Below are positions 34,412 through 43,724 of a stretch of 64,000 bases of DNA, piece by piece. Source of the DNA: a virus; the IMG/VR virus record IMGVR_UViG_3300050166_000025, positions 62,001-126,000 of that record; one strand, 5' to 3'. Under the pieces are notes generated by a model. It saw nothing but the letters and a program-made list of their open reading frames with translations, did not search any database and had not been told where the DNA came from. Every line of letters starts with the position of its first letter. Position 1 is the stretch's first letter. The position numbers and the translations under genes were made by a program.

Positions 34412-35962
34412 TTACGAGACTGGTGCTTTGAAAATCAAAAGGTTCCATTTTGTAGCCGGTTTTGAAGCATACGCAAAATAGGTTCTGTAGTTGGTAATGT
34501 GATCAGTGATCCATTTGTGACCATCGGAGCCTGCGTGTAAGCCACCAGTAAACATCTGAGTGTGGCCATATATCTTGCTAACTTCAGTAGAAGGTCCGTC
34601 TACTGCCCAGTAAGATACAACATCTCCTATGTCAAAATCCCGACTCAATAGAGTTTGAATTTCTGATTTGCTCATTTCTTTTCCGCCTGCAACTAGATCA
34701 TATCCAAGATTTTTTAAGGCTTGAATATATCCAATACCATTTGCGTTTCCACCGGCATTGAAATTAGCACCTTTAGTCATCTGTTTACCGGATAAACCTT
34801 GAACGTAATTTCTGGCTGTGTTATAAGTATATCTTGCGCATTTACCGTTTGATCCACCAAAGGCATGAGTAGCTTGTACTGCTTTTATGATAGAATTTTT
34901 AGCTTTATCGCTAGCATTTCCGTTGTAGAATGAAGTAGAATTATCGTTACCGTTGAATTTTCCACCATCATCATCCAATGTAGCTTCTGCATCAGTAGTA
35001 ACTCCAGTATAAGAAACCGGGGCATCATTTTCATTCAATATCAATTCGTCTGTTGTACTATAAGTAGAAGAAGATTGAGTAGAATTAGCGTCTGCAATAA
35101 CTGAACCAGCGCTTTTATTACTTGATGTTGGTTTTTCAGGCTGACCTTTTTGAGGATTTGTGCTAGGTGCAACTGGAGATGATGTCTTACTTGAATTATT
35201 TGAGGCATTTTCGCTTACAGTGGTAGGCGCTCCACCACTAGATTGGCCACTAGATGAGCTGGTACTTGGCGCAGCTTTAGATTTAAACTGTTTAATAGAT
35301 TCAAGTTTTGACTTATCGGAGCTAATATTAATTACCTCGGGTGGTATTGGAGCTGACGTAGGAGATCCATTTGGGGTTAAATGCTTGTGTGTAATAACAG
35401 ATTGCATGAATCTATCTAATATCTTTCTTAGCGTTTCTCCCTTTACGGCCGGCTCACTCTCATCATTCCAGTTAGATGCGATAAAGATGTTATCTGAATT
35501 TAAGAAAATTTTACCGTCATGAAAACGTAACATTGGCGCGGAAGACTTGCCTTCTCCCGTAGTCAATACTAAGCCGTCTTCTTTACTCACATAGAATCTA
35601 AAATTTCTAAGTGCGTCATACGCTAGTGCAATGGTATTTTCGGGTTCAGTAGAACCAGCCAATACTTCATTTTTTAATTCTAAATTTTGATTAATTTGAC
35701 AAGAGTATAGGGGTAGGTATATGTTACCGTTGTCGAATGTGATAGCAACTATGTCTCCTTTTCTAGGCACAAAATGCTGACCTGCTCCCATTGAATTAGC
35801 AGGACTAGCCCATGGAATAGCCTCTATGGGTAATATATCGAATTTTCCAAAGACGTTGACCTTACATCTGCCATTATTAAGAGGGTCTTTGTTATCAACC
35901 ACTTGACCAATCCAATGAGTGTCTCTGATATTGTCAGAACCTAATTCGTATTCAGTTGCCAT
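34412..35962 (-). CDS. 5: gp5-type baseplate hub with CHAP/NlpC-like cell-wall peptidase
   Basis: 516 residues. The N-terminal 100 residues form the gp5/VgrG OB-fold (GQVVDNKDPLNNGRCKVNVF, then GDIVAITFDNGNIYLPLYSC). A helical part with VITHKHLTPNGSPTSAP (about 190-210) follows, as in T4-like gp5 hubs, then a Ser/Thr-rich linker. T4 gp5 carries a lysozyme here, but this protein ends in a Cys/His peptidase-like domain: Cys375 in NGKCARYTYN and His467 in IYGHTQMFTGG, with GDVVSYWAVDG between, the usual CHAP or NlpC/P60 layout. It should puncture the outer membrane and open peptidoglycan at infection. The domain swap is seen; the cleavage site is unknown. Confidence 0.78.
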   Translation of the reverse strand: MATEYELGSDNIRDTHWIGQVVDNKDPLNNGRCKVNVFGKFDILPIEAIPWASPANSMGAGQHFVPRKGDIVAITFDNGNIYLPLYSCQINQNLELKNEVLAGSTEPENTIALAYDALRNFRFYVSKEDGLVLTTGEGKSSAPMLRFHDGKIFLNSDNIFIASNWNDESEPAVKGETLRKILDRFMQSVITHKHLTPNGSPTSAPIPPEVINISSDKSKLESIKQFKSKAAPSTSSSSGQSSGGAPTTVSENASNNSSKTSSPVAPSTNPQKGQPEKPTSSNKSAGSVIADANSTQSSSTYSTTDELILNENDAPVSYTGVTTDAEATLDDDGGKFNGNDNSTSFYNGNASDKAKNSIIKAVQATHAFGGSNGKCARYTYNTARNYVQGLSGKQMTKGANFNAGGNANGIGYIQALKNLGYDLVAGGKEMSKSEIQTLLSRDFDIGDVVSYWAVDGPSTEVSKIYGHTQMFTGGLHAGSDGHKWITDHITNYRTYFAYASKPATKWNLLIFKAPVS

Positions 35963-35965
35963 GTT

Positions 35966-37138
35966 TTATTTATAAACATTTCCTAGACCATTGATTCCGC
36001 CTCTCTGTAAAGCTTCTATAATTTTATCTCCGGGATTGGCTCCGTACACGTTTCCCAAAATAGCCTCTTCTATTCCTTTCTGGGTAATCTTAGTTGCTTC
36101 ATCTAGTCCCCTAACTGCATTCATTATTACGTTTTCAGGGGTTGGAATTCTATCGTTGATGGCGCCGGTAACTGCTCCTAATATTTCTTGCTTTTTTGAT
36201 TCAGAGAAATTTTTCAATGATGTTGAAGCCTGATCCGCTATTCCATTCAATCTTGACTGCAATCCAGATGCGGGTACTTCTACTTCAACAGTTGGAATAT
36301 TTCTTTCAGTTATTTTATCAGGTACTTGTGTAATGACACCGTTTAAATATACGCCATTTACCTCTTGCATTTTTTCATACTTTATTACGATTTCTTGCTT
36401 AGCATGTTCAGGCGAAGTTGCAGATAAATCAGATATGGCCATACTTCCAGAAGACATATCGAATTCACAAAAGTCGAGTCTAAATAGGATCTGTGGGATA
36501 TTTTTAGCTGCTATGTCAACGTTTATATTTTCATCTTTTTCATAAGATTGATCATTAAAGTTGGGATTATTTACGTATGAGCCAATGTCAATATTTCTAA
36601 TTTCGCTGACATAAACATACATTGAAAACTTTCTAAGATTTGCAGGTATAATGTAAGACCATTTTTCTTCATCAAACACAGCTTTCTTATATAGAGACAT
36701 TAATCCAGTGATTGCTAGATTAATTGATTCTAAACATTCGATCGTTAATTTAGCTTCATCTCCTCCCCAATATGGTCTATTCGGATCATATTGCTGTAAT
36801 CTATCTAAACCTTTTAAAGATTGCCAATACCATGGCATCTCTTTGTTAATTTTCATTAGCGCTGATTTAAAGTCTTTAAGATTCTGTAATCTAAGCGCAT
36901 ATTTTTCAGGAGCGCTAGCAGTATTCTTTAATTTTTCTAAAAATCTTTCTGCTGCGCCAGCTAGTAGTGGAGAAGAATCCCTGGAATCAGTCTGCATCTC
37001 GCTTTCAACGAACATAAATCCAAACGTTAAATACGTAGGATCCTGATATGGCAATTTAATATTACCACCTAAAGAGCCTTTGGTATAAAGACCAGATTTT
37101 CTAAAATCGTTCCAACCTGCAGAATTATTTATTGCCAT
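35966..37138 (-). CDS. putative baseplate tail-tube protein (gp48/gp54-like)
   Basis: 390 residues. The central part has tube-fold words: LRKFSMYVYVSEIRNID, ILFRLDFCEFDMSSGSM and QEIVIKYEKMQEVNGVY, the pattern seen in tail-tube and baseplate-tube cap proteins of T4-like phages. N- and C-terminal helical extensions (residues 60-160 and 280-390) suit a tube cap or initiator rather than the main tube. It lies between the gp5 and gp27-type hub genes, as expected. AATATATA lies 4 nt before the ATG. Confidence 0.6.
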   Translation of the reverse strand: MAINNSAGWNDFRKSGLYTKGSLGGNIKLPYQDPTYLTFGFMFVESEMQTDSRDSSPLLAGAAERFLEKLKNTASAPEKYALRLQNLKDFKSALMKINKEMPWYWQSLKGLDRLQQYDPNRPYWGGDEAKLTIECLESINLAITGLMSLYKKAVFDEEKWSYIIPANLRKFSMYVYVSEIRNIDIGSYVNNPNFNDQSYEKDENINVDIAAKNIPQILFRLDFCEFDMSSGSMAISDLSATSPEHAKQEIVIKYEKMQEVNGVYLNGVITQVPDKITERNIPTVEVEVPASGLQSRLNGIADQASTSLKNFSESKKQEILGAVTGAINDRIPTPENVIMNAVRGLDEATKITQKGIEEAILGNVYGANPGDKIIEALQRGGINGLGNVYK

Positions 37139-37142
37139 ACTG

Positions 37143-37150
37143 TATATATT
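37143..37150 (-). promoter_or_regulatory. AATATATA box, 4 nt before tube-like gene
   Basis: AATATATA-CAGT-ATG at 37138. Lies just after the hub gene stop region and in front of gp5. Confidence 0.55.
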
Positions 37151-37158
37151 AACTTAAA

Positions 37159-38736
37159 TTATCTGGTCTTGTTTATGACCGCCGTTGTTTTTTTAGGCGA
37201 AGTCGAAGATTCCATAGTCTCAAGCTTAACATTATTAATTCTAGTTGGCCATTCTCTTCTAAGAAGAACCAGCTTCTGATATAATATTGAATTTGTGTTA
37301 TAATGATAAGATATTTCATCTATTACATAGTAACCAGATAAAAAATCATCTATTGTTTGTATGTTTTCTGGGTCTGATACGTCTTCTCCGTATTCTTTTC
37401 CTACAGTGTCAAAACCTTTCTCCTCTTTGAATTTTTTTGCAAATTTATTCATTGTATTTGCAGTGTACTCATGGTGAAACATAATCACCGGGATTTTCAT
37501 GTATCTATATAAACCAGGATTAACGGTCTCTAACGTAATTTCCAATTTCATTTTATCAACCTCCTCTCGGTTAATTCTATTATGAACAGACGAATAAAAA
37601 TAGTTAGGATGTAAATTTCCATGAACAGGATGTGAATCTATTCGGCCAACGTATTTTTGTTTAACTTCGTTTTCAAAACGGGATTCATCTCTTCTACCAC
37701 GTAAAGGTTCTTCTATGTCTTTCATTTTATCGGAAGTCAATGCCTTTAAATCAAATGAAACTAGATTTTCACGAGAATTATTTTCAAAATATTGCAATTT
37801 TCTAATATATCCATTAGAGATGCTGATTGCGTTTGCGTTATTAATTATTCTATGTGAGGTTACATATTGTGAACTTCCGGCTAGATTGGTGTGGTTAGTT
37901 AAAAGCAATTTAGATTTAATTTTGTTAATTTCATTTCCATTTTCAGGATTCATATTAAAATCTGTCCCAAATACATGAATCAGAGTCTCTTCCATTTCGT
38001 TTGGTGCATTAAACACCTGATTTAGATTAACAAAGTTTAAATAATAATAAGGGTCTATAGAACCTACCTGGAATGATTTATCATCAACGTATGAATGAGA
38101 AACCGTATCTTGTATAAAATTAAGATTAGACATATACGGATTAAACCTTACCATTTTGTCGTCGCACGATTCCAAGTTACTTGCAAAACCTAATTCTAAT
38201 TTAGTTGCAACCATTCTAAGATGCTCGAACGAATTATCAAGTCCATAACTGGAACACTCTTCCGCCATCAGCATTGGTATTTTCATGATGCCTGACACAT
38301 TATATGTTGATCTTGCTGCTGGATTGTAATTTGAACCAGCTGTTCCCCTAATCGAGGTAATATCGAAATCAGCTCTAATATCTTTAAATGTATCTTCTTG
38401 TCTAGCACTAATTCTCATATTGACCGCATCTCCATCTCTAGGAAGTGAATCAATATTAAAAAAGTTTTTAGAATCTATAAAAGAAAAAGATATGCTTGGT
38501 ATGAATCCTGCACAGTTTAATGTAAACGAAACTATGTCGGTATCTGGGATATTAAAATTATTGATTCTAACATGAGGAGCCCAACTACCATTTTCTCTAG
38601 ATATCTTAGGTCCCCCATTAGTCTCATCTAGATCCTGAAATTGCATAAGATCTAGTTTAATTTTAGGTTCAGTGATAGCAAATACATGTCTATCTAATGA
38701 AACCTTAGAATTTGATTGAATGATTTCTTCAGCCAT
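37159..38736 (-). CDS. baseplate hub protein, gp27/gpD-like
   Basis: 525 residues. Looks like the tube-fold hub that joins the tail tube to the gp5 spike: early strands DIVSFTLNCAGFIPSISFSF and VNMRISARQED, then GIMKIPMLMAEECSSYGLDN (the hub domain with a helical insert), LEITLETVNPGLYRYMKIPV and SGYYVIDEISYHYNTNSILYQ. This order matches late-control D/gp27 proteins, and the gene is two genes from gp5. Longer than T4 gp27 (391). Confidence is moderate because the match is by pattern. Confidence 0.68.
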   Translation of the reverse strand: MAEEIIQSNSKVSLDRHVFAITEPKIKLDLMQFQDLDETNGGPKISRENGSWAPHVRINNFNIPDTDIVSFTLNCAGFIPSISFSFIDSKNFFNIDSLPRDGDAVNMRISARQEDTFKDIRADFDITSIRGTAGSNYNPAARSTYNVSGIMKIPMLMAEECSSYGLDNSFEHLRMVATKLELGFASNLESCDDKMVRFNPYMSNLNFIQDTVSHSYVDDKSFQVGSIDPYYYLNFVNLNQVFNAPNEMEETLIHVFGTDFNMNPENGNEINKIKSKLLLTNHTNLAGSSQYVTSHRIINNANAISISNGYIRKLQYFENNSRENLVSFDLKALTSDKMKDIEEPLRGRRDESRFENEVKQKYVGRIDSHPVHGNLHPNYFYSSVHNRINREEVDKMKLEITLETVNPGLYRYMKIPVIMFHHEYTANTMNKFAKKFKEEKGFDTVGKEYGEDVSDPENIQTIDDFLSGYYVIDEISYHYNTNSILYQKLVLLRREWPTRINNVKLETMESSTSPKKTTAVINKTR

Positions 38737-38738
38737 GC

Positions 38739-39248
38739 TTATTTTTGACTAGGTCCGTTAATAGTAAGAATTCCGTTTTTGATAACCACGTTTGTTTTTC
38801 CAGTCTTTAAGACATTAGGTGGCAGCATTTCAGAAGCTCCATTTTCATATCCAGCTGCTTTTCTTTGCAAATATTCTATTCTCTTTTGATCCTGGACCGT
38901 TAATCTTTTTGTACTTAAGAATTTATTTCTAATTATATTACCATCTTCTGTTTTAGAAGCTGGCTTATTTTTCCAGGTTTGTAAAATTGCATCATGATAA
39001 GGAATCATTAGAACATCACCCTCTTCAATCGAGAAAGGATTAGAAATTCCATTGTATTTTAATATGTAATCAGCTTTCGAGGCGGTACCGTATAACTGCA
39101 GAGCTATCAGGTCAATTCTGCCAGCATATTCAGAATCTACCGTAAAGGTTCCTATTATGCTAGTTGAATTTGCAAATAGAACAGTAGGTTCAGTCATTAT
39201 AACCTTTCCGTTTTCTATTCTTTTATTATTAAGTGTAGTTAAGTCCAT
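38739..39248 (-). CDS. 53: LysM-containing baseplate protein, gp53-like
   Basis: 169 residues. T4 gp53 is a wedge protein with a LysM-like module that clamps the wedges. Here residues 40-90 read RIDLIALQLYGTASKADYIL..NGISNPFSIEEGDVLMIPY, the LysM alternation of strand, helix, G-x-x-NPFxIxxGDxLxIP. The C-terminal 60 residues are basic and may contact neighbours. Sits directly upstream (in transcription after) of the tube-like 644-residue gene and before the hub gene, with one-base overlap. Confidence 0.7.
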   Translation of the reverse strand: MDLTTLNNKRIENGKVIMTEPTVLFANSTSIIGTFTVDSEYAGRIDLIALQLYGTASKADYILKYNGISNPFSIEEGDVLMIPYHDAILQTWKNKPASKTEDGNIIRNKFLSTKRLTVQDQKRIEYLQRKAAGYENGASEMLPPNVLKTGKTNVVIKNGILTINGPSQK

Positions 39249-41182
39249 TATCCGTTAGTGAATTTTCTCATTTCTTCTTGCATGAAAGTTGTCATGTTTA
39301 AATGACCAGTTTCTCCAGTGCTAGAGTATCTAGCTTTTCCGTATGCATCTATGTTTTTCTCATTGTCTAGATCTTTTCCAGAATAAGGTTTAATGTAAAA
39401 TCTACCCCTACCAGCGTTAAACATGGTTTCAATTTCAGCCTTATCTCTTGGCCTAGCTGGCTTCAGAGTAATTTTTAATTCTAATTCTTCAGGAAAATCT
39501 TGAATTCCAAGCGGACCTTTTAAATTTAATTCAGTTTTGGTACACGCTAAGTTTCCTATCACTGCCATAGGATTTAATGGATTTCCAACCGTAACATGCC
39601 ATTGTCCAGTAGAATCACCTGTTAAGAGTGCGTTGGCAACTTGTCCGCCTTGTGGAGTATTAAATAACTTAAGTAATGAACCTCCTAATAGATTATTAAC
39701 TAAATTGCTACCTGCAATTCCTTTAGAGCTAATGTCTCCGATCAAATTTTTAGCTAATCCTGCAATATCTCCAATAACGCTACCTAAGAAGTCTTTGTAT
39801 CTGCCTTCTCTAATTAAATCCGCGTTTCCAAGAGGTCTACCAATAGTTCCCTGTCCACCGCCAATGTATCTAACAGCTCCTCCCCAAAATGGAGCGGTAG
39901 AATAAGTTAGTGCCAGCAATTGACCCATTAAATCTAGAAACATTAATTTTGGATTGGCTCCATCTAGAGAACGCATCTCATAATTAAACGTCAACGTAAA
40001 TTCATGGTTAAAATCCATTCCTCCTTCACGCTGTAACATGTTTCTTATCGAATTATAAGGGCCAAATACGTGATTAGGATACGTTGATTTGATAGGATCA
40101 AATGAAGAATCTCTAGTTGCCATTGCAATATTTTGGTTAGCTCCAATTCCATTGGCAGCTGCAAAAATAGCCTGTGCTGTTGAATTTCCATCTATAAAAC
40201 TACCGATCTTACCTCTTCTTTCTGCATTTTGATTTTGTAATTCCTGGACTTCCGCCTTAACATCTTCCCATCTATATCCAAAATCAAAATTTAATATTTC
40301 TTCTATTTTATTGTTTGTCTCATCTGACATCCATGTAATAGCTCTTGCAATATCTGGTGTGGGCTTGATGAATTTCTTTCCAGCTTTACCTATTGAAAAC
40401 GGAGTGATGATATCGTCCTCGATAGGAAATGCAAATCTTCTAAGTGTGACCATTCTATTATTTGGAATTCTGCCTAAGTATTTGCATAACGCAAAATCAG
40501 AATATGCGTATCTATATCCAAGACCTCCACTTTCTGCAGTTCGCTCTATGATAGTTGCTACTGTTGGATTTTTTAAAACGTCAGGGTTGAAGTCAAGATT
40601 GTTATATTCTCCATACTTAACACCCTTCGGAGTTCCTTGTAGTGGAGTTCCTCTATAATTAAATAGAGTATACATGTTAAAGGCAGAATGAACCATTTTA
40701 CCCTCGTGGATATCTCTTTGTTTTGTTGCGATTGCGGGGCCTGTTGGTTTAATACCCCTTTCCCTAGCAACATCTGATGTAGTTTGATCCGCAATTTTGT
40801 AAACTTCGGATTGAGCTATTCTATCGTAATATGTTTTCTTTTCGGGTGAACTTATTGCAGCTAAATTATCTTTGGTCAAATTCAGGCTTTCAGAAGTATT
40901 AGCAGAACCAATTACACCATTATTAGTTGGCGCCATCGCAACCATTGAAGTGCTAGAAGTTAATTGATCTGCCTCTAATGCAGGTGCTGAATTTACAAGT
41001 TGTTCTGCCTCATATACTGAAACGGGATCCTCACTTGGTAAATATTTAGAGGAATCTGTTTTGATAGAAATTGTTGAGCCTTCCGCCGCAGCGTTCTTAC
41101 CAACAGTAGTCGCCTTACCAGAAGAAATAACTCCCTTTGGCTTAACTACCGGTTTAACTTTAGGTTTGTGATTTTTACCCAT
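39248..41182 (-). CDS. large baseplate/tail-tube-associated protein
   Basis: 644 residues from the ATG at 41182. The first 100 residues are low-complexity Lys/Pro/Ser/Thr. The middle is helical and strand-rich. The C-terminal 150 residues contain WHVTVGNPLNPMAVIGNLAC, then FPEELELKITLKPARPRDKA and MFNAGRGRFYI, a signature of large tail-tube/baseplate-associated proteins of jumbo and T4-like phages. It probably sits at the tube-baseplate junction. A clear gp number cannot be given. The gene leads the run 53-hub-tube-gp5. Confidence 0.6.
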   Translation of the reverse strand: MGKNHKPKVKPVVKPKGVISSGKATTVGKNAAAEGSTISIKTDSSKYLPSEDPVSVYEAEQLVNSAPALEADQLTSSTSMVAMAPTNNGVIGSANTSESLNLTKDNLAAISSPEKKTYYDRIAQSEVYKIADQTTSDVARERGIKPTGPAIATKQRDIHEGKMVHSAFNMYTLFNYRGTPLQGTPKGVKYGEYNNLDFNPDVLKNPTVATIIERTAESGGLGYRYAYSDFALCKYLGRIPNNRMVTLRRFAFPIEDDIITPFSIGKAGKKFIKPTPDIARAITWMSDETNNKIEEILNFDFGYRWEDVKAEVQELQNQNAERRGKIGSFIDGNSTAQAIFAAANGIGANQNIAMATRDSSFDPIKSTYPNHVFGPYNSIRNMLQREGGMDFNHEFTLTFNYEMRSLDGANPKLMFLDLMGQLLALTYSTAPFWGGAVRYIGGGQGTIGRPLGNADLIREGRYKDFLGSVIGDIAGLAKNLIGDISSKGIAGSNLVNNLLGGSLLKLFNTPQGGQVANALLTGDSTGQWHVTVGNPLNPMAVIGNLACTKTELNLKGPLGIQDFPEELELKITLKPARPRDKAEIETMFNAGRGRFYIKPYSGKDLDNEKNIDAYGKARYSSTGETGHLNMTTFMQEEMRKFTNG

Positions 41183-41235
41183 CAAATATAATTATGTTTA
41201 AGCAGAATGATTCTATCTAAACATATATATCAATG

Positions 41236-41829
41236 TTAAATACTTTCTATATTGTCTAGCTCGTTTGAATCGGGTCTAAACAATAATTTATCAAAGTATC
41301 CTTTTTCGTTAGGCACTCTATCACCTAAGAATTTTTTAAGAGAGGCTTCAAAATCTCCTTTCACGTGGTAGTAATACTGCCCTTTTGAATAGAAGTTTCG
41401 GTTTGTAATCTCATATAGTTCTTTCATTGTCTTTTCGGCAAAGAAATCCTGTAATGAGTTAAATAAGGTTTGTAATTCAACTTTAGTTTTAGTGCAATAT
41501 ACGGAGTCGACTACAATCAAGTAACTTTCCCACTTCTCGGCAAAATGACGTTCAATCTCCTCGATGTTAGTATATTTTAAGCGCTTAAGATTAATCTTTA
41601 CTTGCCTATCATTAAAGTCTCCTTTAAACGTTAGACCAAAAAAGTATCTTTTTAAGAAGGCCGCGTCATCATAGAAATTTTGAATCTTTACCTGATACTG
41701 CGGCATTACAGTATCAAACTTTACATCGTAGATAATGCAACGCACTGGAAACAGGATATTAGGATGCCTAAAATTAGACAGTAAAGCGTAAACCGTTTCT
41801 CCTTTAGTAAATAGTTGATGACGAACCAT
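41236..41829 (-). CDS. hypothetical protein
   Basis: 197 residues, not recognised. The first third is strand-rich with aromatics (GETVYALLSNFRHPNILFPV), the rest helical and charged. No Cys/His clusters or nuclease motifs. Its ATG overlaps the stop of the next upstream gene (TAATG), so it is translated with the two following small unknowns (41829-42577) as a three-gene group between the tail block and the deaminase. Confidence 0.6.
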   Translation of the reverse strand: MVRHQLFTKGETVYALLSNFRHPNILFPVRCIIYDVKFDTVMPQYQVKIQNFYDDAAFLKRYFFGLTFKGDFNDRQVKINLKRLKYTNIEEIERHFAEKWESYLIVVDSVYCTKTKVELQTLFNSLQDFFAEKTMKELYEITNRNFYSKGQYYYHVKGDFEASLKKFLGDRVPNEKGYFDKLLFRPDSNELDNIESI

Positions 41830-42254
41830 TAAATATCGATGAATCTAACGTTGCTGAATGATGTTAATACTTTTCGTTTAGGAAGATCTTCCCTGTTTAA
41901 GACAATAAGATTAAATCCATACTCTGCTCCATGAGAAGCCGTAATGAATTTTTGAATAGCAGTAATGGTCTCTTGATCCAGGTTCTTTAAAAGATATAAG
42001 ATCTTCATCTCCGTTACATCCTCTTCATTCTCGTGAAGTTCCTTGAATTTGTTTAATGAGTTATTAAAGGATTTCATAATGTGAAGACCTATCACCGAAT
42101 CGCCAGGTTCCTCACCTCTGACATCTGACTTGGATAACTTAGTCATAATGGCATAATAATCGATCACGTACGAGTATTCTCCAGTCGTAGACTTATTGAA
42201 CTTAACAAAGTCCTTTCTATTTAAACACCATACGCAATCGATTATTAATTCCAT
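41829..42254 (-). CDS. hypothetical protein
   Basis: 141 residues, not recognised. A Cys pair near the start (CVWCLNRKDF) is not followed by a second pair. The middle is an acidic helix (KFKELHENEEDVTEMKIL) and the C-terminus alternates strands and helix (GAEYGFNLIVLNREDL), perhaps a small alpha/beta fold. TAATG overlaps join it to the genes on both sides. Confidence 0.6.
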   Translation of the reverse strand: MELIIDCVWCLNRKDFVKFNKSTTGEYSYVIDYYAIMTKLSKSDVRGEEPGDSVIGLHIMKSFNNSLNKFKELHENEEDVTEMKILYLLKNLDQETITAIQKFITASHGAEYGFNLIVLNREDLPKRKVLTSFSNVRFIDI

Positions 42255-42577
42255 TAATTAGTTAACATTGCTTCAAGTCTAGCTGCAGCCAATTTATGTT
42301 CTGCGATCTTGACCTGTATTTCTTCATTGGTTGGGGCATAAGCTGTGCCCCAATCCTGAATAATTTTAATCTGTATTTTATCTTTAGGATTCCCTAACTC
42401 TAAGCCTGCATCCATTGCAAGGTCTGTTAAAAACTTAATTTTTGTCTCGATTGCTTCTTTCGATTCAAAATCATAAACAACCGTTGCCTCATAACGCTCT
42501 CCAGCCGCATTGATGTTATCGTCAATGACACTCTTAATTACTCCGTTATCAGCTAGTGCTAGGGTTATAGTTTGCAT
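42254..42577 (-). CDS. hypothetical protein
   Basis: 107 residues, not recognised. The N-terminus is strand-rich (TITLALADNGVIKSVID), the C-terminus a predicted Ala-rich helix (EIQVKIAEHKLAAARLEAML). An acidic/aromatic middle (IKIIQDWGTAYAP) is the only distinctive stretch. Part of the tightly overlapped group 41236-42577. Confidence 0.58.
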   Translation of the reverse strand: MQTITLALADNGVIKSVIDDNINAAGERYEATVVYDFESKEAIETKIKFLTDLAMDAGLELGNPKDKIQIKIIQDWGTAYAPTNEEIQVKIAEHKLAAARLEAMLTN

Positions 42578-42583
42578 ATAATG

Positions 42584-42964
42584 CTATTTAGACGCTAAAG
42601 ATTGATTTGCTTCTTTTAATAATTTTTTTGCTAATTTGCGATCCTCTGTTAAAGTCTCTCTGTTCTTGATAGCAGTTAAAGTAAAAGCCTCCTCTAATTT
42701 TGAGATTGCTTCAGTGTTGTAACCAACTTGAGCCCATGTTTCTTTGCATGAATTTAAGATTGTTTGCACTTGATTCTCAACAGAGTCTTGTGTATCTTGA
42801 ACCTGCTTAGCGTGAGATGTTCTACCCTCTTCAGCATTCTTTGCGTACCAGTTGGTTCTAACTTCCCCAAACATTGGGTAGTTGTTCTTAATCTTTAAGA
42901 AGCCCGCTTGCTTGTACATTCCTCTTTTGTTTCTTCTGTTTCCAGATAACTTTTTTCTACTCAT
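42584..42964 (-). CDS. basic hypothetical protein
   Basis: 126 residues, not recognised. The first 20 residues are strongly basic (SRKKLSGNRRNKRGMYKQAG), suggesting nucleic-acid or ribosome contact. The rest is a helical, mildly acidic body (QVQTILNSCKETWAQVGYN). It overlaps the 3' end of the next upstream gene by 8 nt and is 6 nt from the next downstream gene. No further evidence for function. Confidence 0.6.
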   Translation of the reverse strand: MSRKKLSGNRRNKRGMYKQAGFLKIKNNYPMFGEVRTNWYAKNAEEGRTSHAKQVQDTQDSVENQVQTILNSCKETWAQVGYNTEAISKLEEAFTLTAIKNRETLTEDRKLAKKLLKEANQSLASK

Positions 42965-43550
42965 TATAGTATTTGTTTAGGTGTGAATTTACTTCTTCAG
43001 TTATAAAATCTTGTAACTTATCTATTGTTATTTGCGCGACAGCCATTTTCGTAATTGATTCTAAGATCTCATCTCTGCTCTCATCTGAATTTTCAATTAG
43101 CATCTCTACGACTTCTCTTTTAGGAATATTAATACCTAACTTTACATTGATAGATTCCACATTCTTTTGAGAAAGCTTTAAGATTAGTTTTTCAAGTGGA
43201 GTCTCGTTGACTGCTTTAGTCTCTTGGGGTGTGGAAGCAACATGATCAACTGGGATTCTAACAATTGTAGGAGTTTCATTTGCAACCGGAAGAGGCAGTT
43301 CTGCACCCTGAACAGGCATTAAAAATTCTCTATGAATAGATTTGTAGATCTGGGATCCATTTGTGAAATAATAGAATTCAGTATCTTCAGTAGAAACTTC
43401 TACCACGTCACCAAAGTTATCGCCTTTGATCCATTGGAATCTTTTTACCTCGTTAGCTTCATCTTGTGTTGCCATTGTCAATTCTTCTTGTTTCATATTC
43501 TTTTTACGCTTTAGGGGATTCATTGACCTGATTTGATTCCAAATTCCCAT
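42957..43550 (-). CDS. hypothetical protein
   Basis: 197 residues, not recognised. Starts MGIWNQIRSMNPLKRKKN (basic). A KRFQWIKGDNFGDVVEV segment followed by a Tyr/Phe-rich strand (EFYYFTNGSQIYK) looks like a small beta domain at residues 34-75. The C-terminal half is helical and acidic (LEKLILKLSQKNVESINVKL). It overlaps the small gene 43504-43713 by 47 nt in another frame, unusual for this otherwise tightly but shortly overlapping genome. Confidence 0.58.
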   Translation of the reverse strand: MGIWNQIRSMNPLKRKKNMKQEELTMATQDEANEVKRFQWIKGDNFGDVVEVSTEDTEFYYFTNGSQIYKSIHREFLMPVQGAELPLPVANETPTIVRIPVDHVASTPQETKAVNETPLEKLILKLSQKNVESINVKLGINIPKREVVEMLIENSDESRDEILESITKMAVAQITIDKLQDFITEEVNSHLNKYYNE

Positions 43551-43713
43551 TGTTATAATTATTTATGAAGTGTTCTATGTAATCTATTGCGTCTGCATTA
43601 CCTCTGAGTGAATCGCTCTTTTTCAGGCTTTCATAAAACCAGGGTCTACCTTTTTCTTTAATCAGCTCTTCAATCTCGTTGACTGATGTGACGTATCTTA
43701 CATTAAATCCCAT
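43504..43713 (-). CDS. small hypothetical protein
   Basis: 69 residues, not recognised: an acidic helix (VNEIEELIKEKGRPWFYESL) and an Asn-rich tail. Its last 47 nt overlap the next gene's first codons. The start has an A/T-rich upstream region and the length is kept open without stops, but evidence is limited to that. It lies 11 nt after the dCMP deaminase stop, which favours a real gene. Confidence 0.48.
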   Translation of the reverse strand: MGFNVRYVTSVNEIEELIKEKGRPWFYESLKKSDSLRGNADAIDYIEHFINNYNNGNLESNQVNESPKA

Positions 43714-43724
43714 TTATATCGTAT

